Part shown: positions 49,490-58,390 of the stretch, one piece after another
Numbering within the stretch: position 1 is the stretch's first letter
How the letters are laid out: the number at the start of each line of letters is the position of its first letter
DNA from: JALZEG01 sp035942255
GTDB lineage: Bacteria > Actinomycetota > CADDZG01 > WHSQ01
NCBI GenBank assembly: GCA_035942255.1
Contig: DASZDG010000015.1
Location: 1-64,000 of the forward strand
DNA length: 64,000 nt
Direction of reading: 5' to 3'
Notes under the pieces: model-generated
What the model saw: the letters and a program-made list of their open reading frames with translations, nothing else
Told to the model about the DNA's origin: nothing
The model's database searches: none
Position numbers and translations under genes: made by a program

Positions 49490-51201
49490 CCGGGCGAACC
49501 GTGGGCGACGCGGCTGCGGGCGCTCTGTTCGACGAGGTCGTCCGCTGCGGCGTGCGCCATGTCTGCCTCTCCCCCGGCTCGCGCTCCACGCCGCTGGCGG
49601 TTGCAGCGTTGAGCGACGACCGCCTGCGTGTGCACGTGTCGATCGACGAGAGGTCGTCCGCGTTCCTCGCGCTCGGCATCGCGCGCGCGACCGGCGTCCC
49701 CGCCGTCGCCCTCTCGACGTCGGGAACGGCCGCCGCGAACTTCCTGCCGGCGGTGACGGAGGCGTCTAACGCGGGCGTGCCGATGCTCGTCGTCACGGCG
49801 GACCGGCCCCCGGAGCTCCGCGGCACCGGCGCGAACCAGACCATCGACCAGCTCAAGATCTACGGCGGCTTCGTGCGCTGGTTCTGCGAAACGGGGGTGC
49901 CCGAGGACCGTCCCGGCGCCGGCGCCTACTGGAGATCGCTCGCGTGCCGCGCGTGGGCCGAGGCGACGCGGCGCGACGCGGGCCCCGTTCACCTCAACGT
50001 CTCGTTCCGGGAACCTCTGGTCGCGGCTCCGGAGGACGACGTGGTGAGCGACTTCTCCGGACGTGCGGGGGGCGCGCCCTGGACCGAGACGTCTCCGGGG
50101 GCGGCGGCCCCCGATCCCCGCGACGTCGAGTGGCTCGCGGAGAAGGCGGCGTCCGCCGCGCGCGGGCTCGTCCTTGCGGGGGCGGGAGACACCGGCGGCC
50201 GCGGCGTGCACGCGCTGGCGGAGGCCGCGGGATGGCCGATCCTCGCGGAGCCGGCGTCCGGGCTCCGGTCCGGGCCGTTCGCGATCTCGGCGTACGAGGC
50301 GTTGCTTCGCAGCGGGTGGGGCGACGAGCACCGGCCCGACTTCGTCCTGCGCCTGGGGAAGATCGGCATCTCGCGCGTCGTCAACGCCTTCTTCGGCCAC
50401 GACGTCGAGCAGGCGCTGGTCGATCCCGCCGGCAGGTGGCTGGACCCGGAGCGGACCGCGCACCGGATCGTCGCGGCGGATCCCGACCTCCTGTGCGCGG
50501 CGGCGGCCGAACGCGTCCCGCCGCGTGCGACCGACGGATGGCTCGAGGAGTGGATCGCGGCGGAGACCGCGGCGCGCACCGCGCTCGACGCCGTGTTGGA
50601 CGCGCGCGCCGAGGTGTCGGAGCCGCGGGTGGCGCGCGACGTCGCGCGCCGCGCAACGGACGGAGCGACGCTCGTCGTCGCGGCGAGCATGCCGGTACGG
50701 GACCTCGACTGGTTCATGTCACCGCGGACGGGGCTGAGGATCGTCGCGAACCGCGGCGCTAACGGGATCGACGGCTTCGTGTCGACCGCGCTCGGCGTCG
50801 CGCTCGCGTCGTCCGGGCGCACGTTCGCGCTCGCGGGCGACCTCTCGATGCTCCACGACGTGAACGGCCTGCTGCTCGCTCGCTCCGAGGACGTCGCGGC
50901 GACGTTCGTGGTCCTGAACAACGACGGAGGCGGGATCTTCTCGTTCCTCCCGCAGGCCGGTGCAGTGCCCGAGTTCGAGAGAGCCTTCTCCACGCCCCAC
51001 GGGGTCTCGTTCGCCGACGTCGCCCGCGCCTACGGCTGCGGGCACCGGCTTCTCGAGACGGCGGACGACCTCCCCGGCGCGCTCGACGACGCGGCCGCCG
51101 CCGGAGGCGTCCAGCTCATCGAACCGCGGACCGACCGGGATGCGAACGTCGAGCTGCACCGCGAGCTGTGGGCCGCCGTGGGGGCCGCGCTCGGGCGCTA
51201 G
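49486..51201 (+). CDS. menD: SEPHCHC synthase MenD
   Basis: Thiamine-diphosphate enzyme condensing 2-oxoglutarate with isochorismate. It has 571 residues. CLSPGSRSTPLAVAAL and STSGTAAANFLPAVTEAS are the MenD N-terminal signatures, ELRGTGANQTIDQLKIYGG the isochorismate-binding region, and GDLSMLHDVNGLLLAR with NNDGGGIFSFLPQ the diphosphate-binding motif. The GTG start overlaps the menC TGA. Its end overlaps the convergent 130-residue membrane gene by four bases. Confidence 0.96.
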   Translation: MTGRTVGDAAAGALFDEVVRCGVRHVCLSPGSRSTPLAVAALSDDRLRVHVSIDERSSAFLALGIARATGVPAVALSTSGTAAANFLPAVTEASNAGVPMLVVTADRPPELRGTGANQTIDQLKIYGGFVRWFCETGVPEDRPGAGAYWRSLACRAWAEATRRDAGPVHLNVSFREPLVAAPEDDVVSDFSGRAGGAPWTETSPGAAAPDPRDVEWLAEKAASAARGLVLAGAGDTGGRGVHALAEAAGWPILAEPASGLRSGPFAISAYEALLRSGWGDEHRPDFVLRLGKIGISRVVNAFFGHDVEQALVDPAGRWLDPERTAHRIVAADPDLLCAAAAERVPPRATDGWLEEWIAAETAARTALDAVLDARAEVSEPRVARDVARRATDGATLVVAASMPVRDLDWFMSPRTGLRIVANRGANGIDGFVSTALGVALASSGRTFALAGDLSMLHDVNGLLLARSEDVAATFVVLNNDGGGIFSFLPQAGAVPEFERAFSTPHGVSFADVARAYGCGHRLLETADDLPGALDDAAAAGGVQLIEPRTDRDANVELHRELWAAVGAALGR

Positions 51202-51590
51202 CGCAGTGGGGGCATACGCCGCCTGAGCGACGGCGAGCCTTCGCCTATCGAAGCCAGGACCTCACCCGCGTCGGGGGCCGCGATCCCGCGTGTCATCCGC
51301 CCGTGCCTGTAGGCGGCTCTGATCGGCGTGAAGACGACGAGGGCGAGCAGCCCGACGAAGAAGAGCGCATGCGCTTCCTCCCAGGAACCTGTGACCAGCC
51401 TGATCCACAGAAGCCCCGCGGCCCAGCACAACGACTCGACGAGAACCTGACTCGCGAGCCAGCGTCCGAACCGGAGGTGGCGCCGCGCCCAGTGGGGGTG
51501 TCGCGGCGGGACCTCACCCGCGAAATAGAAGCGATACCGGTCGCCGAGTGATGGCCGCTCTGCCTCCTGCGCCAGGATCTTGCCGTCCAC
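51198..51590 (-). CDS. Small membrane protein (DUF5313-like)
   Basis: A 130-residue protein with two hydrophobic segments (SQVLVESLCWAAGLLWIRLV and AHALFFVGLLALVVFTPIRA). The lead-in FYFAGEVPPRHPHWARRHL resembles the LPPRYREWV pattern of DUF5313 proteins. The name rests on that likeness only. The function is unknown. It is convergent with menD, and 60 bases without a gene separate it from the menF stop. Confidence 0.55.
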   Translation of the reverse strand: MDGKILAQEAERPSLGDRYRFYFAGEVPPRHPHWARRHLRFGRWLASQVLVESLCWAAGLLWIRLVTGSWEEAHALFFVGLLALVVFTPIRAAYRHGRMTRGIAAPDAGEVLASIGEGSPSLRRRMPPLR

Positions 51591-51650
51591 CGAACCTCCC
51601 CAGGTCGCCGGCTTCCAGCGTAGCGGGTGCGATTCGCCCCGGTGCGGCCG

Positions 51651-52862
51651 TTAGGCCCGCTCGAGCGCGGACATCATCGCCCTCAGCTTGACGCGCGTCT
51701 CCTCCAGCTCGTCCTCCGGCTCCGACGCGGCGACGATCCCGTTGCCGGCGAACAGCCGGCCGCGCGTCCCCTCGAACTCGCCGCACCGCAGCGCGATCCC
51801 CCATTCACCGTCGCCCGCGGAGTCCACCCACCCGACGGGACCGCTGTAGCGGCCGCGCCCCATTCCTTCGAGGTCACGGATCAGCTGCATGGCCTCGGCA
51901 CGCGGTGTCCCGCACACCGCGGCCGTCGGGTGCAGCATCCCGGCAAGGTCGAGCGCGGTGGCGCCGGTGGTCAGACGTCCTTCCACGCGGGTGCTGAGGT
52001 GCTGCGCGTTGGCGAGCCGCAGCAGGGTCGGCCCTTCGACTACGAGATCCGCGCAGACCGTGCGCAACGGGTCTGCGACCGAGTCGGCCGCGAACGCGTG
52101 CTCCGCCAGGTCCTTCTCCGACGTCATCAGCCCGCGCGCCAGGCTCTCGTCGGCGGCGGCCTCGTCGCCGCGCGCGACGGTTCCCGCCAGCACGATCGAA
52201 CGCACACGCTCCCACGCGCGCGACACGAGGAGCTCCGGCGTCGCTCCGATGAGCCCGTCGCACGAGAACGTGAAGCATCCGGGGAAGCGCCCGGCGAGCC
52301 GCCGGAGCAGCAGCGGGACGTCGAACGGCTCCTTCGACCACACGAGCACGTCGCGCGCCAGCACCGTCTTCTGCGCCTTGCCACTCCGGATCCTCTCGAC
52401 GGCGGCGGCGACCGCGTCGAGCCACGCGAGCTCGGAGATCGTCGAGCCGCCGTACCGGACGCGCGCGGCGGAGCCGGGTGAGCGGGGGCGTAACAGCGAC
52501 GCCGGGTCCGTGTCGCCGATCGTCGTGACCCAGGAACGGCCGCCCCGCCGGCCCCACACGACTGCCGGAACCACGAGGACGGAGTCGTCCGACGCCGGGT
52601 CGAACGCGAAGCTGCCGAACGCGACCGCTCGTGCCTCCGGCGCCACGTCCATCCCGGCGAACACCTCGCGCAGCGCGGCCGCCGCCCGCGGGAAGCGGTC
52701 GTCCCCCGAGCCGGCGTCGATTCGCGCGGCCTCGCCGGCCGCGACCATCCCGTCGCCCCCGTTCAGCCACACGATCGGCTTCTCCAGCCGGGCCGCCAAG
52801 TCGAGGAGGTCGATGTCCTGCGATGCGTGCGCCCGCACCGCGAGGGCCGCGCGGGTGCTCAC
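51651..52862 (-). CDS. menF: Isochorismate synthase
   Basis: Converts chorismate to isochorismate, the first committed step to menaquinone. It has 403 residues. The chorismate-binding core includes SGKAQKTVLARDVLV, FSCDGLIGATPELLVS, LAGTVARGDEAAADE, MTSEKDLAEHAFAADSV, MLHPTAAVCGTPRAEAM and GRYSGPVGWVDSAGDGEW. The menaquinone setting makes MenF the best name over a salicylate or siderophore enzyme. The GTG start overlaps the menG TGA. Confidence 0.93.
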   Translation of the reverse strand: MSTRAALAVRAHASQDIDLLDLAARLEKPIVWLNGGDGMVAAGEAARIDAGSGDDRFPRAAAALREVFAGMDVAPEARAVAFGSFAFDPASDDSVLVVPAVVWGRRGGRSWVTTIGDTDPASLLRPRSPGSAARVRYGGSTISELAWLDAVAAAVERIRSGKAQKTVLARDVLVWSKEPFDVPLLLRRLAGRFPGCFTFSCDGLIGATPELLVSRAWERVRSIVLAGTVARGDEAAADESLARGLMTSEKDLAEHAFAADSVADPLRTVCADLVVEGPTLLRLANAQHLSTRVEGRLTTGATALDLAGMLHPTAAVCGTPRAEAMQLIRDLEGMGRGRYSGPVGWVDSAGDGEWGIALRCGEFEGTRGRLFAGNGIVAASEPEDELEETRVKLRAMMSALERA

Positions 52863-53560
52863 CGCCGCCTCCCCGTCAGCAGCTGGACGGCGCCGAGGCC
52901 CATGTGATCCGCGGCCGCGTCGTCGAAGCCCGCGGAGCGCAGGCCCTCGAGCAACTCGGGAGTCGGCGGGAGATAGGCGGTCGAGCGCGGGAGGTAGCCG
53001 TATGCGTCCCTGTCGGAGAGCAGCCCCCCGATCATCGGCACGACCTTGTGGAAGTAGAGGTGGTGGCCCGCGCGCAAGACGCGTGAGCGCGGCTCCGACA
53101 CCTCGAGCAACGCAATGCGCCCACCGGGACGCACGACGCGCGCGAGCTCGTCGAACAAGGCGCCGACGTCGGTGACGTTCCTCAGCGCGAACCCGCATGT
53201 GGCCGCGTCCACGGCCCCGTTCTTCAGCGGGAGCCGCAGGGCGTCGGCCTGCAGCAACGGAGCGTCCGTCCGCGCGGACCGGAGCATGCCCATCGAGAAG
53301 TCCGCGCCGACGACGGTGTGGCCGGCGCCCGCGATCTCGCGGCAGAAGTCGCCGGTGCCGCAGGCAACGTCGAGGACCACCGCGCCGGGACGCAAGGCCA
53401 GCGACCGGATCGACTTGCGCCTCCAGCCGGTGTCCATCCCGAACGTCATCACGCGGTTCACCAGGTCGTAGCGCGGGGCGATGGAGTCGAACATCGACCT
53501 GACCGCGCGCACCTTCTCCTCGCCGACCGGCAGGTCGGTGGAGCGGGAGCCCCGCGTCAC
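52859..53560 (-). CDS. menG: Demethylmenaquinone methyltransferase
   Basis: SAM-dependent C-methylation giving menaquinone; UbiE/MenG family, 233 residues. SMFDSIAPRYDLVNRVMTFG is the family start, VLDVACGTGDFCREIAG the SAM loop, CGFALRNVTD and ALLEVSEP conserved strands, and YLPRSTAYLPPTPEL the family C-terminal motif. It is coupled by GTGA overlaps to the MerR gene upstream and to menF downstream, so MerR-menG-menF form one operon. Confidence 0.95.
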   Translation of the reverse strand: MTRGSRSTDLPVGEEKVRAVRSMFDSIAPRYDLVNRVMTFGMDTGWRRKSIRSLALRPGAVVLDVACGTGDFCREIAGAGHTVVGADFSMGMLRSARTDAPLLQADALRLPLKNGAVDAATCGFALRNVTDVGALFDELARVVRPGGRIALLEVSEPRSRVLRAGHHLYFHKVVPMIGGLLSDRDAYGYLPRSTAYLPPTPELLEGLRSAGFDDAAADHMGLGAVQLLTGRRR

Positions 53561-54273
53561 TGCGACGCCGCCGTCTCTATGCGGCGCTGCGCCTCCGCGA
53601 TCAGGAGCCTGCGGAAGTGGCTGCCGACGAGGGCGCCGGTGGCCGGGAGCATCTTGGCGAACGCCTCGGTGAGCCGGTCCGCGGCCTCCTCCTCGCTCGG
53701 CGCGCCGCCGCGGATCGGGTCGCGCACGAACCGCACGAAGAGGTCGACGGCGCGTTCCGCGACGGGGCGCATCGCCGCGTCGTGCTCGCGCGCGAGCGCG
53801 AGCAGCTCGCCGAGCGGGAGCCCGGCCTCGAGCAGCTGGAGGCCGGCGGTCACCGCGGCTGCGTCGTCGTCGGTGTAGACGGGGCCTTCGTCGGTCGCCC
53901 GCGGGACGAGGAGGCCCTCGCGTTCGATCGCCTGCAACAGCGCGGGAGAGACGCCGGTGCGCGCCGCGAGCTCGTCGAGCGACAGGAAGCCGTCGCCGTC
54001 CGCGGCCCCCGCAGCCGGAGTCTCGAGCGCGGCGACGAGGGCCTGGTCCGCGGCGTCGAGGTCCCCCGCCAGCAGACGCCCGATCGACGCGAGCGTGAAG
54101 CCCTTCTCCTTGAGGTCCCGGATGCGGCGGAGGGTGTCGAGGTGCGCTTCGCCGTACCAGGCGACGCGGCCGTCGCGCTCGGGCTGCGGGAGGAGGCCGC
54201 GGGCCTGGTAGAAGCGGACGGTGTCCACGCTGACCCCGGCCCGGGAGGCGAGCTCGTCGACCCTGTATCTCAT
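53557..54273 (-). CDS. MerR-family regulator with two MerR-like HTH domains
   Basis: A 238-residue DNA-binding protein. Residues 1-70 are a typical MerR winged helix (YRVDELASRAGVSVDTVRFY, EKGFTLASIGRLL). Residues about 96-163 repeat the pattern (FLSLDELAARTGVSPALLQA, AGLPLGELLALAREH). A helical C-terminus without metal-binding cysteines follows. It directly precedes and overlaps menG, and a 27-base dyad abuts its start, so it probably regulates itself and the downstream menG-menF genes. The ligand is unknown. Confidence 0.85.
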   Translation of the reverse strand: MRYRVDELASRAGVSVDTVRFYQARGLLPQPERDGRVAWYGEAHLDTLRRIRDLKEKGFTLASIGRLLAGDLDAADQALVAALETPAAGAADGDGFLSLDELAARTGVSPALLQAIEREGLLVPRATDEGPVYTDDDAAAVTAGLQLLEAGLPLGELLALAREHDAAMRPVAERAVDLFVRFVRDPIRGGAPSEEEAADRLTEAFAKMLPATGALVGSHFRRLLIAEAQRRIETAASQ

Positions 54274-54300
54274 GAGCAACCACTCTACGAGTGGTGGCTC
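54274..54300. promoter_or_regulatory. 27-base operator-like dyad at the MerR gene start
   Basis: Arms of 12 bases with one mismatch (outer GAGC/GCTC, inner ACCACTC/GAGTGGT) flank a TAC centre, ending one base before the MerR ATG. Spaced dyads of this size are typical MerR-family operators. It also lies 28 bases upstream of the divergent 68-residue gene, so it may control both directions. The dyad touching the start codon suggests a very short or leaderless mRNA. Confidence 0.65.
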
Positions 54301-54327
54301 GCATAGTCGAACACAGTCGTCCGCGGG

Positions 54328-54534
54328 ATGATTGCGGTCGTGAAGCGCGGCCCCCGCATCGCTCTCGCCGGCGTCGTCGTCCTCGTCGTCGGAGTAATCG
54401 TCCTCGTCGCCACCGGCCCCCACTTCTGGGCCGGCCGCCTCCTCTGCGAGGTTCGCGGCGGCGAGTGGACGAACCGGTCGAGCACCCGCTGGGAGTCGCT
54501 GGTCTCCTCCGGGTACCGGTGCGAGGGCGTCTAG
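54328..54534 (+). CDS. Small anchored or exported protein, 68 residues
   Basis: A short basic N-terminus is followed by one long hydrophobic segment (ALAGVVVLVVGVIVLVATG) and an external tail with two cysteines (LLCEVRGGEWTN and GYRCEGV), probably a disulfide loop. No family is recognised. It is divergent from the MerR gene and 34 bases upstream of the sigma-like gene. Confidence 0.55.
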   Translation: MIAVVKRGPRIALAGVVVLVVGVIVLVATGPHFWAGRLLCEVRGGEWTNRSSTRWESLVSSGYRCEGV

Positions 54535-54568
54535 GCGATACGACCCGCGGCCCCCTAACATCGTCTCG

Positions 54569-55723
54569 ATGAACCGAGCGCGGGCTCAGGCCCGGACGGA
54601 GTGGCTCCACGGGCACATCGCCGAGGCGACGCGCCTGGCCTCGCTGCTCGCGGCCGACCCCGTCCGTGCACCGGAGATCGCCGAGGACGCGCTCGTGGCG
54701 GCACTGCACCGGACCGGCGCGCGGCGGGGGCACGGACGGCTCGCCGATGCGCTGCTCGCGCAGCTCGTGCGGCGCTCGGGCGGGACGGCCGTCCCCGTCG
54801 AGCACGACCCGGAGCAAATCCAAGCCCTGCGCGCTCTCCCCCGCCGGCAACGGGCCGCGCTCGTCCTCCGCCACTACGCGGAGCTCTCGAACGAGCGGGC
54901 GGCCGTGTTCCTGGACTGCTCGCCCAAGGCCGTCGGCGACCTCGTGACGAAAGCCGTCGCGGCCCTCCCGCCCGAGGCGCGCGCCGACGTGCGGGAATGG
55001 CTGGACTCCGCGCCGTCACCGCGTCCCGCGGTCGGAGTCGCGCGTGCGCTGCGCCGCGCCCGCCGCCGCCGGGCCGTGACCGGCATCGGGGCCGCGGCCG
55101 CCCTCGTCGCGCTCGCGTTCGGAGCGGCACAGCTGTCGCCGTTGCTGCAACCCGACGACCCGGAGAGCCGCGACCAGCTGCTCGCGCGGATCCGCCGCGA
55201 GACCGACCAGCGGCAGGCGTCGCTCCCGTTCGATCCCGACGACCCCGGCGCCGGTGCGACGCGGCTCTTCAACGTGAGCGACGGCGTCGTCGGCGGGACC
55301 CTCTGGTCCGTGAGCGGCTACCGCGACGCCGGCGACAACGCGTGCCTCCAGCTCGTCGTCGGCTACGACTTCGGGAGCCGGCGGTGCATGACCGCGACGA
55401 CCTCTCCGCTGCATGCGATCGTAGAGACCGACCCGAAGCACCGCGTCACGTTCATCTCCGGGATGGTCGGTCCCGAGATCCACTCGCTCCAGTTCGTGGG
55501 CCCGGGCGTGGCGTTCATGGAGGTGCCGATCGGGTACGAGCCGGGGCGGCGACAGACGCGCGGCTTCTTCGGGATCGCGCTCGCCGACTACCTGCTCCCG
55601 ATCGAGCTCGCCGAAGGCGGCGACCGCGACACCTACAAGCTGCTGCGCGGCAAGCTCACCGGCCTCGACGCGCGCGGGAACGCGGTGACGAAGGTCGACC
55701 TCGTCCTAGCGAAGCGTCGCTAG
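54569..55723 (+). CDS. Sigma factor-like region fused to a membrane helix and external domain
   Basis: A 384-residue protein. About residues 88-133 look like a sigma region 4 helix-turn-helix (LRALPRRQRAALVLRHYAEL, CSPKAVGDLVTKAVAALP); region 2 is weak or absent. A basic stretch (RRARRRR), one membrane helix (about 170-190) and an external beta-rich domain (200-384; LWSVSGYRDAGDNACLQLVV, two cysteines) follow. ECF sigma factors are usually separate from membrane anti-sigma proteins, so the fusion is unusual. A membrane-tethered regulator is an inference. The gene end overlaps the convergent pimA end by 18 bases. Confidence 0.65.
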   Translation: MNRARAQARTEWLHGHIAEATRLASLLAADPVRAPEIAEDALVAALHRTGARRGHGRLADALLAQLVRRSGGTAVPVEHDPEQIQALRALPRRQRAALVLRHYAELSNERAAVFLDCSPKAVGDLVTKAVAALPPEARADVREWLDSAPSPRPAVGVARALRRARRRRAVTGIGAAAALVALAFGAAQLSPLLQPDDPESRDQLLARIRRETDQRQASLPFDPDDPGAGATRLFNVSDGVVGGTLWSVSGYRDAGDNACLQLVVGYDFGSRRCMTATTSPLHAIVETDPKHRVTFISGMVGPEIHSLQFVGPGVAFMEVPIGYEPGRRQTRGFFGIALADYLLPIELAEGGDRDTYKLLRGKLTGLDARGNAVTKVDLVLAKRR

Positions 55724-56797
55724 CGCGCGCTCGTAGACCTCTTCGACACGCGGCGCGAGCCGGCTCCAGTCGTAGCGCGCCGCGACCTCGGCCCCCGCGG
55801 CGCGCATGCGATCGGCTTCCGAGGGATCGTCGAGCACGCGCTTCAACGCGCGCGCGAGGGCGTGCGGATCGCCCGGCGCGACGAGCAGCGCGGCCTCGCT
55901 CGCGACCGCGCGGAATCCCGGGAGGTCCGAACAGACGACGGGAGCCCCGGCCGCCATCGCCTCGACGAGCACGATCCCGAAGGACTCGCCCCCCAGGCCC
56001 GGCGCGCAGTAGACCCCGGCGCCGCGATACAGGGGCGCGACCTCCGAGTCGGAGATGCGCCCGAGCCACACCGCCTCGACGCCCAGCCGCGCCGCCAGAG
56101 CCTTGACCCGACGCTCCTCCGGCCCCGCGCCCGCCACCACGAGCGTGATGCCCTCGCCGTGCAGCTCCGCGATCGCCCGGATCAGCACCTCCAGCCCCTT
56201 GCGCCGCTCGAGCCGGGAGAAGAACACGACCGTCCGCCCCTCCGCGTAGCTCCGCGGCTCCGCTCCGGCGAACGCCGACGTCTCGATCCCGTTCGGCGTC
56301 AGGACGTACTCGCCCGGGAAGTAACGGGCGATGAGGGCGCGCGCGGAGTCGGAGACGACCGTCCGCACGGCGAGCTTCCTCATCAGCGGCGCGAGCGCGC
56401 CGCGTGCGACCCCGTACCCGAAGCTCCACTCGGCCGCCGCGTGGAAGGTCCCGACCGCGGGGACGTCCGACGCGCGCAGGGCGAGGAACGACAGGCTCGG
56501 GATCAGCGGCTCGTGCAGGTGGAGGACGTCGGGCCCGAACGACTCCAGCGCGCGCCGCGCTCCGGCCCCCACCGTGGGGCCGAACGCAAGCGCGGCGACC
56601 GAACCGTTCGCCGGGACCGGGACTGCCTTCCCGACGAAGGCGACTCCGGCGGGAGGCGACGCGTCGGGAGCGGTGTGGGGAGCCAGGATCAGCACCTCGT
56701 GCCCGCGGGCGCGCAGCGCCGCGCCGAGCGAGCGCACGTGCGACCCGACGCCGCCGAAGCGGTCCCACGCGTACGGGGAGACGAGCGCGACCCTCAA
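55706..56797 (-). CDS. pimA: Phosphatidylinositol mannosyltransferase PimA-like (GT4)
   Basis: GT-B glycosyltransferase adding mannose to phosphatidylinositol at the inner face of the membrane. It has 363 residues from a TTG start that overlaps the acyltransferase stop (TTGA). VALVSPYAWDRFGGVGSHV is the GT4 N-terminus, DVLHLHEPLIPSLSF and GTFHAAAEWSF match PimA acceptor-side motifs, and FFSRLERRKGLEVLI with PGLGGESFGIVLVEAMAAG is the donor site EX7E. The pgsA-acyltransferase-pimA order supports PimA over other GT4 enzymes. Confidence 0.88.
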   Translation of the reverse strand: MRVALVSPYAWDRFGGVGSHVRSLGAALRARGHEVLILAPHTAPDASPPAGVAFVGKAVPVPANGSVAALAFGPTVGAGARRALESFGPDVLHLHEPLIPSLSFLALRASDVPAVGTFHAAAEWSFGYGVARGALAPLMRKLAVRTVVSDSARALIARYFPGEYVLTPNGIETSAFAGAEPRSYAEGRTVVFFSRLERRKGLEVLIRAIAELHGEGITLVVAGAGPEERRVKALAARLGVEAVWLGRISDSEVAPLYRGAGVYCAPGLGGESFGIVLVEAMAAGAPVVCSDLPGFRAVASEAALLVAPGDPHALARALKRVLDDPSEADRMRAAGAEVAARYDWSRLAPRVEEVYERALATLR

Positions 56798-57720
56798 CGG
56801 GGCGGCGGCCGGTCCACGACCCAGAACGGCTGGAAGACGTGCCACTGCTCCGGGTGGCGGGCGACGCAGTCCTCGAGCCCGGCCGCGATCGTCCGCGTGA
56901 GCTCGTCGACCGCCTCCGGGCCGTCACCCTCGGGGAGCGGCAACGGGTCGGAGAACTCCGCCACCCACCCGCGGCGACCGTCCGGCAAGGGCCGTTCGTA
57001 GACGCCCGCCACGAGCACCGGCACGTCCGCCCGCAGAGCGATGCTCGCGGCGCCCCGCGGGAACGTCGCGGGCTCGCCGAAGAAGTCCGTCCGCACGCCG
57101 TTGCCCTTCAGGTCGCGGTCGCCGAGGATCGCGACGACGGCCCCGTGCTCGGCCTCTTCCGTCAGCTTCGCCGTCACGCCCGGCTCTGCGCCGTAGATCG
57201 TCATCCCGAGACGCGCGCGGTGCTCGGCGAAGAACTCGAACATCCGGCGCGGCCGCAGCACCTCGGCGACCGTCACCAGGCGGTTGCCGCGCGCCCCCAC
57301 CCACGCGCCCGCCGCGTCCCAGTTCCCGAGGTGGCCGACGACGACGACCACCCCCTTGCCCTGTGCGAGCGCCTTGTCCATCTTCTCGTCGCCGATCCCG
57401 CGGAAGCGCTCGAGGAAGAAGTCGCGCCCCTCGCGCACGAGCCGGAACGTCTCGAGCCAGTAGCGGGCGTACGACCGGTAGGCGTCGACGACGAGGGCCC
57501 GGACCATCTCGGAGTCCGGCGGCTCGCCGACGATGCGCGAGAGGTTGAGCGCGACCTGCGCCGACCGCTTCGAGCGCTTGGCGGCGACGGCCCCCGCCCG
57601 CTGCGCCAGCGCGTAGACCCACCTCTCCGGAAGCGCCCGCGCGAGCGCGGACCCGGCGACGTACCCGTAGTAGACGACCTGGAGGAGCCGGCTCTCGCCG
57701 GCCGGGCGCTTGCCGGTCAC
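56794..57720 (-). CDS. Phosphatidylinositol mannoside acyltransferase (HtrB/PatA family)
   Basis: Lysophospholipid acyltransferase-type enzyme of 308 residues that acylates the mannose of PIM lipids. The catalytic HX4D motif is GHLGNWD. ILGDRDLKGNGVRTDFFGEP and FPRGAASIALRADVPVLVAG are family motifs, and the C-terminus HPEQWHVFQPFW is typical of PatA. The GTG start overlaps the pgsA stop by four bases, and the stop overlaps the pimA start. Confidence 0.9.
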   Translation of the reverse strand: MTGKRPAGESRLLQVVYYGYVAGSALARALPERWVYALAQRAGAVAAKRSKRSAQVALNLSRIVGEPPDSEMVRALVVDAYRSYARYWLETFRLVREGRDFFLERFRGIGDEKMDKALAQGKGVVVVVGHLGNWDAAGAWVGARGNRLVTVAEVLRPRRMFEFFAEHRARLGMTIYGAEPGVTAKLTEEAEHGAVVAILGDRDLKGNGVRTDFFGEPATFPRGAASIALRADVPVLVAGVYERPLPDGRRGWVAEFSDPLPLPEGDGPEAVDELTRTIAAGLEDCVARHPEQWHVFQPFWVVDRPPPR

Positions 57721-58340
57721 GTCTGCCGGGTGCGCGCCTGGCCCGCGACGTGGACCATCCTCTGGACGAACGTGAACGCGCTCACGGCGAGCAGGGCGAC
57801 GACCATCAGCGGGACGATGCCGAAGACCAGGCCCACGACCATCAGCACGAGGCGCTCGAACCTTTCGGCGAAACCGACGTTGCACTCGAACCCGAGGCTC
57901 TCGGCCCTCGCCTTGACGTACGAGACGAGAAACGTGAAGACGAGCGCGGCGAGCGCGACCGCGGCGACCCACGGCTCGTCGTGCGCCGCAACGTCGGGTT
58001 CCACGCCGTAGAGCCACGCGACGGGCACGAAGAACAGCGCATCGGAGAAGCGGTCGGTGGTCGAGTCGAGCAGAGCACCGAAGTGGGTCGTCTGCCCCTT
58101 GGCCTTCGCGACGGCGCCGTCGAGGAGGTCGGCAACCCCGGCCGCCGTCGCGACGAGCCCGGCCGCGAGCAGCCTGCCCTCCACGATCAGGTAGGCGGCC
58201 CCGGCCTGGACGAGCACCCCGAGGACCGTGATCGCATTCGCGCTGACCCCGAGCCGTCCCACCGTCCGGCCGACCGGCCGCACGAGCTGGTCCCACGCGC
58301 CCCGGATCCTCTGATTGAGCACGGGCGGCATCCTAGCCAT
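57717..58340 (-). CDS. pgsA: CDP-alcohol phosphatidyltransferase (phosphatidylinositol phosphate synthase PgsA)
   Basis: Membrane enzyme joining CDP-diacylglycerol with inositol phosphate. It has 207 residues from the ATG at 58340; the frame is open 24 codons further upstream but that part looks non-coding, and an ATG at 58331 is also possible. The CDP-alcohol motif is DLLDGAVAKAKGQTTHFGAL followed by LDSTTDR, with AK in place of the common AR. The downstream acyltransferase and PimA genes support an inositol product. Confidence 0.88.
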   Translation of the reverse strand: MARMPPVLNQRIRGAWDQLVRPVGRTVGRLGVSANAITVLGVLVQAGAAYLIVEGRLLAAGLVATAAGVADLLDGAVAKAKGQTTHFGALLDSTTDRFSDALFFVPVAWLYGVEPDVAAHDEPWVAAVALAALVFTFLVSYVKARAESLGFECNVGFAERFERLVLMVVGLVFGIVPLMVVALLAVSAFTFVQRMVHVAGQARTRQT

Positions 58341-58390
58341 CCCGGCCGCGGGGGCCGCGGCCGGGGTCGTTCTCCCGGCCGGCGGATAGC

